DNA of 64,000 bases from Lachnospiraceae bacterium. Its GTDB lineage: Bacteria; Bacillota; Clostridia; Lachnospirales; Lachnospiraceae. The stretch is taken from the NCBI GenBank assembly GCA_020860755.1, contig JAJBTQ010000008.1, forward strand, positions 27,328 to 91,327, given 5' to 3'. The notes beneath the pieces are model-generated. The model was not told the origin of the DNA. It searched no databases and saw nothing but the letters and a program-made list of their open reading frames with translations. This document shows, piece by piece, positions 11,255 through 21,513 of this stretch. Every line of letters starts with the position of its first letter. Position 1 is the stretch's first letter. A program made the translations under genes and the position numbers.

Positions 11255-11763
11255 CAATCCTCACCTCCTGTTAACTTCTTCCCTAACGCATTCATGCGTT
11301 CCCGCAGGCTCCAGTCGTATTCCTGGTCGCCGACGGTCAATATAAATCCTCCGACCAAAGAAGGATCCTGACACTCTTTCAGATCGACGTCCTGTGCGTC
11401 ATAGGTCTTTAAGAGGAACTTTTTGATCCCTTCCATCTGCTCGTCGTTCGGAGGGGTCACATATGTAAGTGTCGCGTTTACGATCCGGTTGTGTGTGTTG
11501 GCATAGATCTGATACTCCGACATGATCTCTTCTACGGACGGCACACAACTATTCCGGCAGAGGACCTTCATAAAATTGCGCATGTCCTCCGGAAAGATAC
11601 GATCCACGATCTCATCCTTTTTGTCCAGATAGATCTCCGGATTACAAAGGACGTCCTTAAGCTCCGGCGACTCTTCAAAAATAGACAGAGTATCCCCGGC
11701 ACTGTCCTGTGAGATGCCAAGCTCCCACAACACTCTTACATATCTGGAAGCTGTCTGTGTCAT
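11254..11763 (-). CDS. atpH: ATP synthase F1 delta subunit
   Basis: The 169-residue delta subunit joins F1 to the peripheral stalk. It has the N-terminal helical domain (ASRYVRVLWELG) and the conserved C-terminal PSLVGGFILTVGDQEYDWSLRERMNAL segment. It starts one base after the atpF stop codon and overlaps atpA by one base, which suggests translational coupling. Confidence 0.93.
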   Translation of the reverse strand: MTQTASRYVRVLWELGISQDSAGDTLSIFEESPELKDVLCNPEIYLDKKDEIVDRIFPEDMRNFMKVLCRNSCVPSVEEIMSEYQIYANTHNRIVNATLTYVTPPNDEQMEGIKKFLLKTYDAQDVDLKECQDPSLVGGFILTVGDQEYDWSLRERMNALGKKLTGGED

Positions 11764-11764
11764 A

Positions 11765-12244
11765 CTACTCCTCCGTCTTTTTCAAAAACTCGTTGTAAAT
11801 CTCTTCATCCGTCATGTCCGAATTGGCACTCGACACGATCTTGACAGCGGCCTGCATAGCAAGATCGCCAATCTCGGCCTGCGCTTCCTGGAGCGCTTTT
11901 TCGCGCTCCCGTTCCACATCGAGGTTGGCATTTTTTAAGAGCTCCGTCGCTTTGTTCTGCGCGTCGCCGACGATCTGCTTATACTGGTCCTCTCCCCGCT
12001 TCTGCGCGTTCTCTATGATCTGCACAGACTCCTGCTTTGCGCCGGAGAGAGAATCCTCGTATTGCTTCTTTAGGCTCTCCGCTTCTTTATTCTTTTTATC
12101 AGCGGTCGCAAACTGATCGTCTATCATCTGCCTTCTCTTATCGATGATATTGAGAACCGGACGAAACAGAGGGATCCAAAGTACAACAATGAAAATGATC
12201 AGATTGATAAAGACCCAGATCATATTTGAATCGATTCTTAACAT
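11765..12244 (-). CDS. atpF: ATP synthase Fo b subunit
   Basis: The 159-residue b subunit is the peripheral stalk. One N-terminal transmembrane helix (about residues 8-28, MIWVFINLIIFIVVLWIPLF) is followed by a long charged helix rich in Lys, Glu and Gln that would form the dimeric coiled coil. It sits between atpE and atpH in standard order. Confidence 0.93.
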   Translation of the reverse strand: MLRIDSNMIWVFINLIIFIVVLWIPLFRPVLNIIDKRRQMIDDQFATADKKNKEAESLKKQYEDSLSGAKQESVQIIENAQKRGEDQYKQIVGDAQNKATELLKNANLDVEREREKALQEAQAEIGDLAMQAAVKIVSSANSDMTDEEIYNEFLKKTEE

Positions 12245-12313
12245 AACGCAAGTCCTTCCTTACATTTCCTTACATGAATCGTGACCCGATGAGCATAACT
12301 CTCCCTGCGGGAA

Positions 12314-12538
12314 TTACGACCCACTATTGAGCATAACAATGATAAGGATCGCGACAACCATCCCGTAAATAGCGGTTGCCTCCGCCAATGCGCATCCAAG
12401 CAAAAGATTCCGCATGATCTTACCGTCAGCCTCCGGCTGTCTCGCTACCGCGTCCACGGCTCTGCTCGTTGCAATGCCGATTCCGATACCGGCTCCGATT
12501 CCAGTGATTGCTGCAATTCCAGCTCCAAGTGCTACCAT
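12314..12538 (-). CDS. atpE: ATP synthase Fo c subunit
   Basis: A 74-residue hairpin of two transmembrane helices with the polar loop ARQPEA between them, forming the rotor ring. The ion-carrying glutamate lies in [11 protein letters not shown] on helix 2. Compared with Na+-type rings such as Ilyobacter, the first-helix glutamine is replaced by isoleucine and the serine after the glutamate by alanine. I therefore infer proton rather than sodium coupling. The glycine-rich [10 protein letters not shown] packing motif is intact. Confidence 0.93.
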   Translation of the reverse strand: MVALGAGIAAITGIGAGIGIGIATSRAVDAVARQPEADGKIMRNLLLGCALAEATAIYGMVVAILIIVMLNSGS

Positions 12539-12569
12539 AATTTCTCTCCTTTTCTTAAAAAATTTTTGG

Positions 12570-13268
12570 CTAACCTTCTACTGCTTCATTCAAATATAGG
12601 GCGGTCAGGAATACGAAAACATATGCCTGTAAAAGTCCATCAAATATATCAAAGTATAGGCTTAAGACCATGGGGACGACCTCGGGGATCGCCATCTTGA
12701 TCAGCTCCATGATCACGAACGCACCGACAACGTTGCCGAAAAGTCGCATACAGAGCGAAAACGGCCGGATTATGATCTCCAGTACGTTAAGAGGTGTCAT
12801 AATGGCAACGGGCTCCGTAAAGCTCTTGGCCCATCGTCTTACTCCGTTCGCATGAATCCCGGCGTATTCGACGACTACGATACTCATAACTGCCAGGGCA
12901 ATGGTTACGTTTAGATCCTTTGTCGGCGGCTTTACGCCAAACAGGCCCGTGATATTCGCGATGCCGATAAACGTGCACACACACATCAGATAGGGGGCAT
13001 AGATCTTTGCGCCTCCCTCGAGCATACCGTCGAACATGTTATAGTACCATTCGATGCAAAATTCAACAAACAGCTGTTTCTTGTTTGGATTTTTCACTCG
13101 CAGATTGCGGGACAAGATGAACGCAACGATAAACACGGCAGCCATAATAAACCACATGACCACGATAGACTCGTCAATTTCGATCCCTTTTCCGATCGGA
13201 ATCGTAAATGACGTCTTCACTGTCAAGTCGTCCATCAATTCTTTTCCGATATTGCTTCCCGTAGCCAT
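12570..13268 (-). CDS. atpB: ATP synthase Fo a subunit
   Basis: The membrane stator subunit with the ion half-channels, about 232 residues and several transmembrane helices. The essential arginine is in [17 protein letters not shown], and the C-terminal [18 protein letters not shown] helix is typical. It is the first gene of the operon; no atpI or uncI precedes it. The track begins with a GTG at 13271, while the adjacent ATG at 13268 after GGAAAGGGGG is more likely. A TATAAT box (13329-13334) lies upstream. Confidence 0.94.
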   Translation of the reverse strand: MATGSNIGKELMDDLTVKTSFTIPIGKGIEIDESIVVMWFIMAAVFIVAFILSRNLRVKNPNKKQLFVEFCIEWYYNMFDGMLEGGAKIYAPYLMCVCTFIGIANITGLFGVKPPTKDLNVTIALAVMSIVVVEYAGIHANGVRRWAKSFTEPVAIMTPLNVLEIIIRPFSLCMRLFGNVVGAFVIMELIKMAIPEVVPMVLSLYFDIFDGLLQAYVFVFLTALYLNEAVEG

Positions 13269-13328
13269 CACCCCCTTTCCAAAGGGATAGGTCTCCTTTT
13301 TGTCTTATAAAAGAGCGTTCCAAATAGC

Positions 13329-13334
13329 ATTATA
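13329..13334 (-). promoter_or_regulatory. Probable -10 box of the atp operon
   Basis: A perfect TATAAT on the minus strand lies about 60 bases before atpB, but no convincing -35 box stands 17 bp upstream. A small CTCAT/ATGAG inverted repeat abuts it. Confidence 0.45.
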
Positions 13335-13417
13335 CCTCATCTTATGAGAAAAATCACTATAAAATTAAACTTTTTGTAAAATCCCAGTTTTGTGATGAGA
13401 ATACTTCCGCTTTTTTC

Positions 13418-13446
13418 TAAAAAATGCCGGTGCATCCCGCATCGGC
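13418..13446 (-). terminator. Terminator after dapB
   Basis: On the minus strand GCCGATGC and GCACCGGC pair with one mismatch, and ATTTTTTAG follows directly. It separates dapB from the atp operon. Confidence 0.75.
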
Positions 13447-13457
13447 CTGCCTCATCT

Positions 13458-14216
13458 TCAGCCGCGGATCACGTCGCCCATATCATAGAGCCCTGCCGGT
13501 TTTCCGGCAAGGAAGTGGGCGGCCGCAATGGCTCCCTTCGCGAAGATCGATCTGGAGTTCGCCACATGCTTTAAAGAGACGATCTCATCCGTACCGCAGA
13601 ACATTACCTCGTGCTCCCCGACGATATTGCCGCCGCGGATGGACTGGATTCCGATCTCATACTTTCCGCGCTGCTTGCGCTCTGAGCTGCGGTCGAACTT
13701 GTAGTCATAGGCGTCGTTCATGGCCTCGTTGACTGCGTCCGCCAGCGCAAGGGCCGTTCCGCTCGGCGCGTCCAGCTTTCGGTTGTGGTGCTTTTCTAAA
13801 ATCTCAATGTCAAAGCCGGCTCCCGCGAGTGCCCGCGCCGCCGGTTTTAAGAGTTCGATCAGCGTGTTGATGCCGAGGGACATGTTGGCCGATTGTAAGA
13901 CAGCCACTTCCCTTGCCGCTTCCCGCACTACTTCCTCCTGATCATCTGAAAGCCCTGTCGTGCACAGGACGAGAGGAATGCGATTCTCAACACAGTGGGC
14001 GATCACCCCGTCGACACAGCTTGCAGTGGAAAAATCGATCACGACATCGGCAGCCTCGCTGCAGTCTGTGATCGCCTCGTAGACCGGATAGTCATAATTC
14101 TTCTCCGTATTGATATCTACGCCCGCCACGATCGTGGTATCTTCTTCGGCCGCGCACAGGTCGCTGATCACCCTGCCCATCTGGCCGTTGCATCCGTTCA
14201 TGATCACTTTTATCAT
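13458..14216 (-). CDS. dapB: 4-Hydroxy-tetrahydrodipicolinate reductase
   Basis: DapB reduces hydroxy-tetrahydrodipicolinate to tetrahydrodipicolinate with NAD(P)H in lysine and diaminopimelate synthesis. The 252-residue protein has the N-terminal nucleotide-binding GCNGQMG motif and the catalytic EKHHNRKLDAPSGTAL signature (about residues 140-156). The C-terminal FAKGAIAAAHFLAGKPAGLYDMGDV is also conserved. It follows dapA on the same strand after a 112-base gap that holds a strong hairpin. Confidence 0.96.
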   Translation of the reverse strand: MIKVIMNGCNGQMGRVISDLCAAEEDTTIVAGVDINTEKNYDYPVYEAITDCSEAADVVIDFSTASCVDGVIAHCVENRIPLVLCTTGLSDDQEEVVREAAREVAVLQSANMSLGINTLIELLKPAARALAGAGFDIEILEKHHNRKLDAPSGTALALADAVNEAMNDAYDYKFDRSSERKQRGKYEIGIQSIRGGNIVGEHEVMFCGTDEIVSLKHVANSRSIFAKGAIAAAHFLAGKPAGLYDMGDVIRG

Positions 14217-14264
14217 GCTTCCGGTTCCTCCTGTATATAAAAACTATTGCACTGTAATTATCAG

Positions 14265-14288
14265 GCCCCCGCAGAGCCCTGCGGGGGC
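14265..14288. other. Strong GC hairpin between dapA and dapB
   Basis: GCCCCCGCAG and CTGCGGGGGC form a perfect 10-bp stem with a 4-base loop. No T run follows on either strand, so it is not a standard intrinsic terminator. It could be an RNA processing or stability site inside the dapA-dapB transcript. Confidence 0.6.
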
Positions 14289-14328
14289 GCAAACATTTCG
14301 TCTCAAAATATCGCTGTATAGCCCAAAA

Positions 14329-15213
14329 TTACAACAAGCCGAAATTAGTAAGCTCCTGCTTAAGGACTTCCCGGTGCGGCTCCTCCATCTCCGTGAGCGG
14401 AGGACGCAGCGGTCCGGCCGGCATACCAAGGATCTCCATAGCTGCCTTGACTGGAATAGGGTTCACCTCGCTGAAAAGCGCATTGATAAGCGGAACAGCG
14501 TCGAGCTGGATCTTCATCGCCTTTTCGCGGTCCCCCTCAAGATATTCCATCACCATATCGTGAGTCTGCTGCGGCGCCACATTGGACAGCACCGAGATCA
14601 CGCCGATCCCTCCGATGGAGAGCAGCGGCAGGACCTGTCCGTCCTCACCGGAGTAGAGCTCCAGTTTGCCGTCGCAAAGATGCATCATCTCCGCCGACTG
14701 CGCAAGATTGCCCGCGGCATCCTTGATGCCCACGATGTTGGGTACATTCTTTGTAAGCTCCGCAACCGTAGCCGGAAGAATGTTGCAGCCGGTCCTGGAG
14801 GGAACATTATAGATGATAAGAGGCGCCTTGATCGCGTTGGCAACAGCCGTATAATGCGCCACAAGGCCCTTTTGTGTCGCCTTGTTGTAGTAGGGAGTCA
14901 CAACAAGCACGCCATCCACTCCGCAGCTGTCAGCCGCCTGGGACAGCTCAATGGCCGTCCGGGTGCTGTTGCTTCCCGACCCCGCAATGACAGGGATCCG
15001 GTGTTTTGTAAACTCAACTGCGGCACGGATCACATCCACGTGCTCCGCCTCCGTCAGTGTAGCGCTCTCCCCCGTAGTGCCCGCGATGATAATGGCATCC
15101 GTTCCGTGATCGATCTGATAATTGATGTTGGACTCCAGCGCATCGTAGTCCACCTCATAGTTATCCTTCATCGGTGTCACGATCGCGACACCTGCTCCTG
15201 TGAAAATAGGCAT
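14329..15213 (-). CDS. dapA: 4-Hydroxy-tetrahydrodipicolinate synthase
   Basis: DapA condenses pyruvate and aspartate semialdehyde, the committed step to diaminopimelate and lysine. The 294-residue TIM-barrel protein shows GTTGESATLTEAEH, the active-site tyrosine in IIYNVPSRTGCN (about residue 133) and the Schiff-base lysine in VGIKDAAG (about 161). It is first in a dapA-dapB unit with its own promoter and a very short leader. The ATG at 15213 follows AGGAGGAATCG. No lysine riboswitch fits in the space. Confidence 0.96.
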   Translation of the reverse strand: MPIFTGAGVAIVTPMKDNYEVDYDALESNINYQIDHGTDAIIIAGTTGESATLTEAEHVDVIRAAVEFTKHRIPVIAGSGSNSTRTAIELSQAADSCGVDGVLVVTPYYNKATQKGLVAHYTAVANAIKAPLIIYNVPSRTGCNILPATVAELTKNVPNIVGIKDAAGNLAQSAEMMHLCDGKLELYSGEDGQVLPLLSIGGIGVISVLSNVAPQQTHDMVMEYLEGDREKAMKIQLDAVPLINALFSEVNPIPVKAAMEILGMPAGPLRPPLTEMEEPHREVLKQELTNFGLL

Positions 15214-15236
15214 ATCGATTCCTCCTGATACTCCCC

Positions 15237-15265
15237 ATTGTAAAAAAAGGCCGGAAAAATGTCAA
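15237..15265 (-). promoter_or_regulatory. Promoter of dapA-dapB
   Basis: TTGACA (15260-15265) and TACAAT (15237-15242) on the minus strand have a 17-bp spacer. The transcript would start about 15 bases before the ribosome site. Confidence 0.82.
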
Positions 15266-15267
15266 CC

Positions 15268-15285
15268 GCCCGGAAACCTCCGGGC
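15268..15285 (-). terminator. Hairpin after the adenosyltransferase gene
   Basis: GCCCGGA and TCCGGGC form a short GC-rich stem just before the dapA promoter. The following sequence includes ATTTTT, so weak termination is plausible. Confidence 0.45.
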
Positions 15286-15310
15286 AGTCCGATCTGACCG
15301 CTTCTTACGG

Positions 15311-15802
15311 TCAGCTTAATTTTTCGGTTCGGATCTCGAAAATATCATCTGCATAGTCATGCAGGCACGCTCCGAGGACACGTCCCGTCAAAATGATGTC
15401 CATGTCATCCGGTCTCTGTTCCAAAAGACCGACCAGATCCTCCTCCGTGACGATCCCCTCATCCGCCAGGCCGAGTACCTCATCTAAGATCAGCCTGCTG
15501 CACTCTGCCGTCTGAAAGACTTTGTGAACATAGCTGAGGCCATTTATCATATTCCTCTGCTCTTCGAGCTGTTCCGGCTGCGAGAGCTCACTGTAGTACT
15601 TTTGAGACTTTTGAAAACGGAATACCCGGATCTCCGGCTCCAACCGCTCCAGATAAACAATCTCCTCCGTATCCTTCTTTTTTAAAAACTCGATCACAAC
15701 AACAGAGCCGTGGTGACATGCCTCCTGAATCGCATAACCAAGCGCTGCTGAAGTCTTTCCCTTTCCGTTCCCGTAAATAACCTGAACCTTTCCTCTGGCC
15801 AC
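15311..15802 (-). CDS. cobO: Corrinoid adenosyltransferase, CobA/CobO/BtuR type
   Basis: The family transfers the adenosyl group of ATP to cob(I)alamin or cob(I)yrinate diamide. The 163-residue protein starts with the Walker-like VQVIYGNGKGKTSAALG and has the RLILDEVLGLADEGIV and DIILTGRV segments of the BtuR family. It begins with GTG at 15802, preceded by GGAGGAGGG at a good distance. No other cobalamin genes are nearby, so it may serve B12 salvage rather than synthesis; that is inference. Confidence 0.9.
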   Translation of the reverse strand: MARGKVQVIYGNGKGKTSAALGYAIQEACHHGSVVVIEFLKKKDTEEIVYLERLEPEIRVFRFQKSQKYYSELSQPEQLEEQRNMINGLSYVHKVFQTAECSRLILDEVLGLADEGIVTEEDLVGLLEQRPDDMDIILTGRVLGACLHDYADDIFEIRTEKLS

Positions 15803-15843
15803 GGTTTGTCCCTCCTCCGGTTATTCTCATAAAAATCATAAGT

Positions 15844-15872
15844 AAAATACCATACCCCTGCCAAAATTACAA
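15844..15872 (-). promoter_or_regulatory. Promoter of the adenosyltransferase gene
   Basis: TTGTAA (15867-15872) and TATTTT (15844-15849) on the minus strand are 17 bp apart, upstream of the GTG start. Confidence 0.5.
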
Positions 15873-15964
15873 CTGTGTTTTTATAAGAAAAAAAGCGCTT
15901 AAACCGGTAATTTTTCGTTAATTTTTTCGCCTAAAAAGTTCGAAAAAAGCAAGACAATATCTGC

Positions 15965-15993
15965 TTGCAAAACGAAAGAAATATCGCTATACT
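15965..15993 (+). promoter_or_regulatory. Promoter of typA
   Basis: TTGCAA (15965-15970) and TATACT (15988-15993) are separated by 17 bp and lie about 40 bases before typA. Confidence 0.78.
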
Positions 15994-16031
15994 GTTGCAT
16001 GTTGGAAAAAAACAAGAAGGAGGGCCCGGTT

Positions 16032-17864
<1,833 letters not shown>

Positions 17865-17894
17865 GAGTGAAAACCGGGCAGCACTATATAAAAC

Positions 17895-17923
17895 AGGCCT
17901 GTGCAGAATATCTGCACAGGCCT
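17895..17923. terminator. Bidirectional terminator between typA and dapL
   Basis: AGGCCTGTGCAGA and TCTGCACAGGCCT form a perfect 13-bp stem with a tiny loop. T-rich sequence follows on both strands, and the two flanking genes converge on it. Confidence 0.88.
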
Positions 17924-17954
17924 TGTTTCATAATTATGTTATCCGCTGTTTAGC

Positions 17955-19169
17955 TTACAGCGCCTTGATCCGCTCTAATGCTGCCATCGTGTTCTCATGC
18001 GTGCCGAACGCTGTTAATCGGAAGTAGCCCTCTCCGCTCGGTCCGAAGCCGGATCCGGGCGTTCCGACCACATTCGCTGTGTCAAGCAAATAGTCAAAAA
18101 ATTCCCACGAGCTCATTCCATCCGGCGTCGCAAGCCAGATATACGGTGCATTCACGCCGCCGTATATCTCAAAACCGGCTTCCGTAAGCCCGCTTCGAAT
18201 CGCAGACGCGTTCCACATATAGTAGGCAACCAGGTCTTTGATCTGTGCCTTCCCGGCGTCGCTGTAGACTGCCTCTCCCGCACGCTGCACGATATAGGGC
18301 GCTCCGTTGAATTTTGTACCGTGGCGCCTCGCCCACATGGCGTTTAATGAGACCTCCCCGCACTTCAATTCCTTGGGGACAACCGTATATCCGAGACGGA
18401 CTCCGGTAAATCCGGCGTTCTTCGAAAAGCTCTTCATCTCGATCGCACAGGTGACAGCTCCGTCACACTCATAGATGGTGTGAGGTACGTTATCTTCCGT
18501 GATATAGGCCTCGTAGGCACCGTCATAGAGGATCACCGCGCCGACGCGGTTCGCATAGTCTACCCAACCCTGAAGCTGATCCTTTGTAAGCGTCGTTCCC
18601 GTCGGATTATTCGGCAGGCACAAATAGATCAGATCCGGCGTCTGCTCCGGGAAATCCGGCACAAACCCGTTTTCCTTCACGCAGGGCATATAGATCACAT
18701 CACTCCACATCCCGGTATCGGGGTCGTACGTCCCGGTCCGGCCGGCCATTACATTGGAGTCCACGTACACCGGGTAGACAGGATCACATACCGCTACGCG
18801 GTCGCTCACATCGAAGATCTCCTGAATATTGGCGGAGTCACTCTTCGCTCCGTCCGAGACAAAGATCTCATTCGGGCCGATACTGCAGCCTCTGGCTTTA
18901 TAATCATTCTCCGCGATCGCGTTTCTGAGGAAGTCATAGCCGAGATCCGGCGCATAGCCGCGGAACGTCTCGGCCTGTCCCATCTCGTCGACCGCCTTAT
19001 GCAGTGCATCGATGACGGCAGGTGCCAGCGGCTGCGTGACGTCTCCGATGCCTAAGCGGATCAGCTCCTTATCCGGATGGGCATCCTGATATTCGTTCAC
19101 TTTCTTTGCGATCGTGCTGAACAGATAGCTTCCCGGAAGCTTTTGATAGTTTTCGTTGACTTTAAACAT
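17955..19169 (-). CDS. dapL: LL-diaminopimelate aminotransferase
   Basis: DapL makes LL-diaminopimelate directly from tetrahydrodipicolinate and glutamate, bypassing the acylated intermediates. The 404-residue fold-type I aminotransferase has the family opening [41 protein letters not shown], and the PLP lysine in [17 protein letters not shown]. With dapA and dapB nearby it completes the route to LL-DAP. The ATG at 19169 follows AAGGAGC; the longer ORF-track start runs into the ANTAR gene spacer. The ANTAR regulator gene ends 65 bases upstream. Confidence 0.96.
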   Translation of the reverse strand: MFKVNENYQKLPGSYLFSTIAKKVNEYQDAHPDKELIRLGIGDVTQPLAPAVIDALHKAVDEMGQAETFRGYAPDLGYDFLRNAIAENDYKARGCSIGPNEIFVSDGAKSDSANIQEIFDVSDRVAVCDPVYPVYVDSNVMAGRTGTYDPDTGMWSDVIYMPCVKENGFVPDFPEQTPDLIYLCLPNNPTGTTLTKDQLQGWVDYANRVGAVILYDGAYEAYITEDNVPHTIYECDGAVTCAIEMKSFSKNAGFTGVRLGYTVVPKELKCGEVSLNAMWARRHGTKFNGAPYIVQRAGEAVYSDAGKAQIKDLVAYYMWNASAIRSGLTEAGFEIYGGVNAPYIWLATPDGMSSWEFFDYLLDTANVVGTPGSGFGPSGEGYFRLTAFGTHENTMAALERIKAL

Positions 19170-19234
19170 GATGTCAGCTCCTTTATATTTATTGCGTAAA
19201 GTATAGCATGAAAATCTTGGAACACGCAACATCG

Positions 19235-19783
19235 TTACGTATCCAACATAGCCAGGATCATCTGCGCCGTCTCGGTAAACGATGTCCCGTTGTCCATGCT
19301 GGTCTTCTGCAGGTAGCGGTGAGCCTCATTCTCCGTCATGTTGTTTCGGGACATGAGGATCCCCTTGGCCTGCTCAATGATCGCCTGCTCCTCCGGAGAA
19401 CGCGTCTGCGGCCTGCCCTTTCTGCTCTTTCGCGCCCGGCGGACATTGTAGAGAACCATCTCCATGGTGGAGAGCAGTTCATGGGCCTGCAGGGGCAGGG
19501 ACAGACTGATCACGTCAGGGTCTCCGTTTGAGGCCCAGTCCTCCCGTGATGTGATGGTGACCATCTGAAACTCCGCAGGAAGATATTCATTTAGTTCGCG
19601 ATACATCATGTCCGGAAGGTGGTAAGCGCAGATGACGATCCCGTCATCCAGTTCGTTCGTCTCCTGAATCACCTGGGCGCCGGTCGTACAGATCCCGACC
19701 ACATGAAACCCATTGCGGACAAGTATCGCTCTTATTTTTTCCCCGACTTCCGTCTTGGGGAACGCAATAATAATCCCTGTCAC
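19235..19783 (-). CDS. ANTAR-domain antiterminator, NitR-like
   Basis: A 182-residue protein with a degenerate receiver-like N-terminal domain ([23 protein letters not shown]) and a C-terminal ANTAR RNA-binding domain. The latter shows [36 protein letters not shown] (about residues 128-165). ANTAR proteins bind tandem hairpins in nascent RNA and prevent termination. It lies directly downstream of glnA on the same strand, as does nitR of Clostridium saccharobutylicum, so control of glnA is the likely role. The receiver domain lacks an obvious phospho-acceptor aspartate context. Confidence 0.85.
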   Translation of the reverse strand: MTGIIIAFPKTEVGEKIRAILVRNGFHVVGICTTGAQVIQETNELDDGIVICAYHLPDMMYRELNEYLPAEFQMVTITSREDWASNGDPDVISLSLPLQAHELLSTMEMVLYNVRRARKSRKGRPQTRSPEEQAIIEQAKGILMSRNNMTENEAHRYLQKTSMDNGTSFTETAQMILAMLDT

Positions 19784-19801
19784 GCCGCTTTGCCGCCTTC
19801 T

Positions 19802-21133
19802 TTAATATTTATTCAGATACTCACTCACTTCCCACTCACTGACCGTACGGCAGTAAGCTTCCCATTCTCTCCTCTTTGCATCCAGATAGGCTGCGGTGAT
19901 GTGCTCACCCAGGATCTCGCGGACAAAGGCGTCTTCCTCCATCGCATCCAGCGCAGTATTCAGATTCTCGGGCAGCTGGCGGATGCCGAGTTCCTGACAC
20001 TCCTCAGCAGTCAACTCATATATGTTTTTTGTAACGCACGGCGGAGGCAGGATCTTGTTTTTGATCCCGTCCAGTCCGGCCGACAGGCAGAGTGCCAGCG
20101 CCAGATACGGATTCGCCGCGGAATCCGGGTTCCGAAGCTCGATGCGCATGTTCCCTTCCAAAATAGAGGGGATGCGGATCAGCGGACTTCTGTTCTTGAC
20201 CGACCATGCGATGTGAACCGGTGCTTCAAAGCCGGATATCAATCTCTTGTATGAATTGACAAGGGGATTCGTAACGGCGGACATACCGTAGACATGCTGC
20301 ATCAGACCCCCTATAAAATAGTAGGCCTCCTGGCTCAGCCCGTTCTCGTCAGACGAGTCGAAAAATACGTTCTTTCCATCCTTGGAGAGCGACATATTAA
20401 TGTGCATACCGGACCCATTGGCCTCCACTTTCGGTTTCGGCATAAACGTTGCATACATACCATGGCGCTTGGCCACCGTCTTGATCGCCAGTTTGGCTGT
20501 CATGATGTCGTCAGCTGCGCAAAGAGCCGGCCCGTACTTGAAGTCGATCTCCTGTTGACCAGGAGACACCTCATGATGGGAAGCCTCAACCTCAAATCCC
20601 ATCTCTTCGAGTGTCAGGACCATGTCACGTCTCGCGTTCTCTCCAAAGTCGTTGGGTCCCATCTCAAAATAACCTGCGATCTCTCCGGTATGTGTAGTGG
20701 GAAGTCCTGTATCGTCCATGTCAAACAGGAAAAACTCCAACTCCGGTCCGACCTCAAGGGTATAGCCGGTTTCCTCCAACTGCCGGATGGCCTTCTTTAA
20801 CGCCAGCCGGGGATCCCCTTCAAACGGAGTGTCCTCCGGGCGATAGATGTCACAGATAAAGCGCGCCACCTTACCCTGCTGCGGTCTCCACGGAAAGATC
20901 GTGAACGTGTCAAGATCCGGATGGAGAAAGAGATCCGACTCTTCGATCTGCACAAACCCTTCAATGGAAGACCCGTCGAACATGCACTGATTGTCCAGCG
21001 CCCGATCCAACTGGCTGCTCGTGATCGCCACGTTCTTAAGCTGTCCGAAAATATCCGTAAACTGAAGCCGGATAAACTCGATATCCTCCTCCCGGACGAT
21101 CTGCATGATATCCTCTTTTGTGTACTTACTCAT
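19802..21133 (-). CDS. glnA: Glutamine synthetase type I
   Basis: GlnA forms glutamine from glutamate, ammonia and ATP as a dodecamer. The 443 residues match the shorter GSI-alpha class of Firmicutes. Motifs include MFDGSSIEGF, the metal and ammonia-site segment VEASHHEVSPGQQEIDFKYG, the ATP-loop KPKVEANGSGMHINMS, and RNPDSAANPYLALA. The adenylylation region characteristic of GSI-beta is not evident, so control is more likely by feedback and by the adjacent ANTAR protein. The ATG at 21133 follows GGAGGGG. Confidence 0.96.
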   Translation of the reverse strand: MSKYTKEDIMQIVREEDIEFIRLQFTDIFGQLKNVAITSSQLDRALDNQCMFDGSSIEGFVQIEESDLFLHPDLDTFTIFPWRPQQGKVARFICDIYRPEDTPFEGDPRLALKKAIRQLEETGYTLEVGPELEFFLFDMDDTGLPTTHTGEIAGYFEMGPNDFGENARRDMVLTLEEMGFEVEASHHEVSPGQQEIDFKYGPALCAADDIMTAKLAIKTVAKRHGMYATFMPKPKVEANGSGMHINMSLSKDGKNVFFDSSDENGLSQEAYYFIGGLMQHVYGMSAVTNPLVNSYKRLISGFEAPVHIAWSVKNRSPLIRIPSILEGNMRIELRNPDSAANPYLALALCLSAGLDGIKNKILPPPCVTKNIYELTAEECQELGIRQLPENLNTALDAMEEDAFVREILGEHITAAYLDAKRREWEAYCRTVSEWEVSEYLNKY

Positions 21134-21174
21134 AGTGTCCCCTCCTGAACTGAATTCTTCTAAAATATAGAGAA

Positions 21175-21210
21175 GCCGACACTCATCCCGAAAGAGACTT
21201 CTTTGTCGGC
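21175..21210 (-). promoter_or_regulatory. Hairpin in the glnA leader
   Basis: On the minus strand GCCGACA and TGTCGGC form a 7-bp stem enclosing AAAGA-AGTC-TCTTT, followed by TTCTCTATATTTT, 50 bases before glnA. It is a candidate attenuator or ANTAR target. A -10 box TATACT lies further upstream, near 21240. Confidence 0.5.
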
Positions 21211-21293
21211 ATCTTGTCTATAAGTTTATTTTCGGCATAAGTATAGCATATCTTTTTATGTTATACCAGCAGAAGTTATATGTTGCAAACTGC

Positions 21294-21485
21294 AAAAAAC
21301 CGCCGTGCGCTTTGCATGAGCAGACGGTAGGCAGATTTTTGCAGGTTTCCCGAGCATAGCTCCTGCTGCGGAGACGTGTCTGAGCCCGCTTAAGCGGGCG
21401 AGTTCGCGAGAGCAGCAGGTTATAGGCGGCGCAAGGGGAGCGCAAAAATCAACGTGTCTGCGATGCAAAGCGCACGGCGGTTTTT
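21294..21485. ncRNA. 192-bp self-complementary element, possible structured RNA
   Basis: The arms AAAAAACCGCCGTGCGCTTTGCAT and their inverse are nearly perfect and enclose further stems. These are CGCAGAC/GTCTGCT, GATTTTTGC/GCAAAAATC, an asymmetric internal bubble of about 20 bases per side, then CCTGCTGC/GCAGCAGG and a palindromic tip GCCCGCTTAAGCGGGC. A T run follows the outer arm on both strands. It lies in the gap between hisA and glnA (21134-21513). The rod-with-bubble outline and length resemble 6S RNA, but no family consensus was checked. A mobile palindrome or oversized terminator is the alternative. Confidence 0.55.
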
Positions 21486-21513
21486 AGTTTTTACTTTTTA
21501 TAATTTAATTCAT

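Noticed and set aside
14110-15228. 372-codon plus-strand ORF across dapB and dapA
   Set aside because: It is the shadow of two clearly conserved genes on the other strand, and its translation is low-quality His/Arg-rich sequence.
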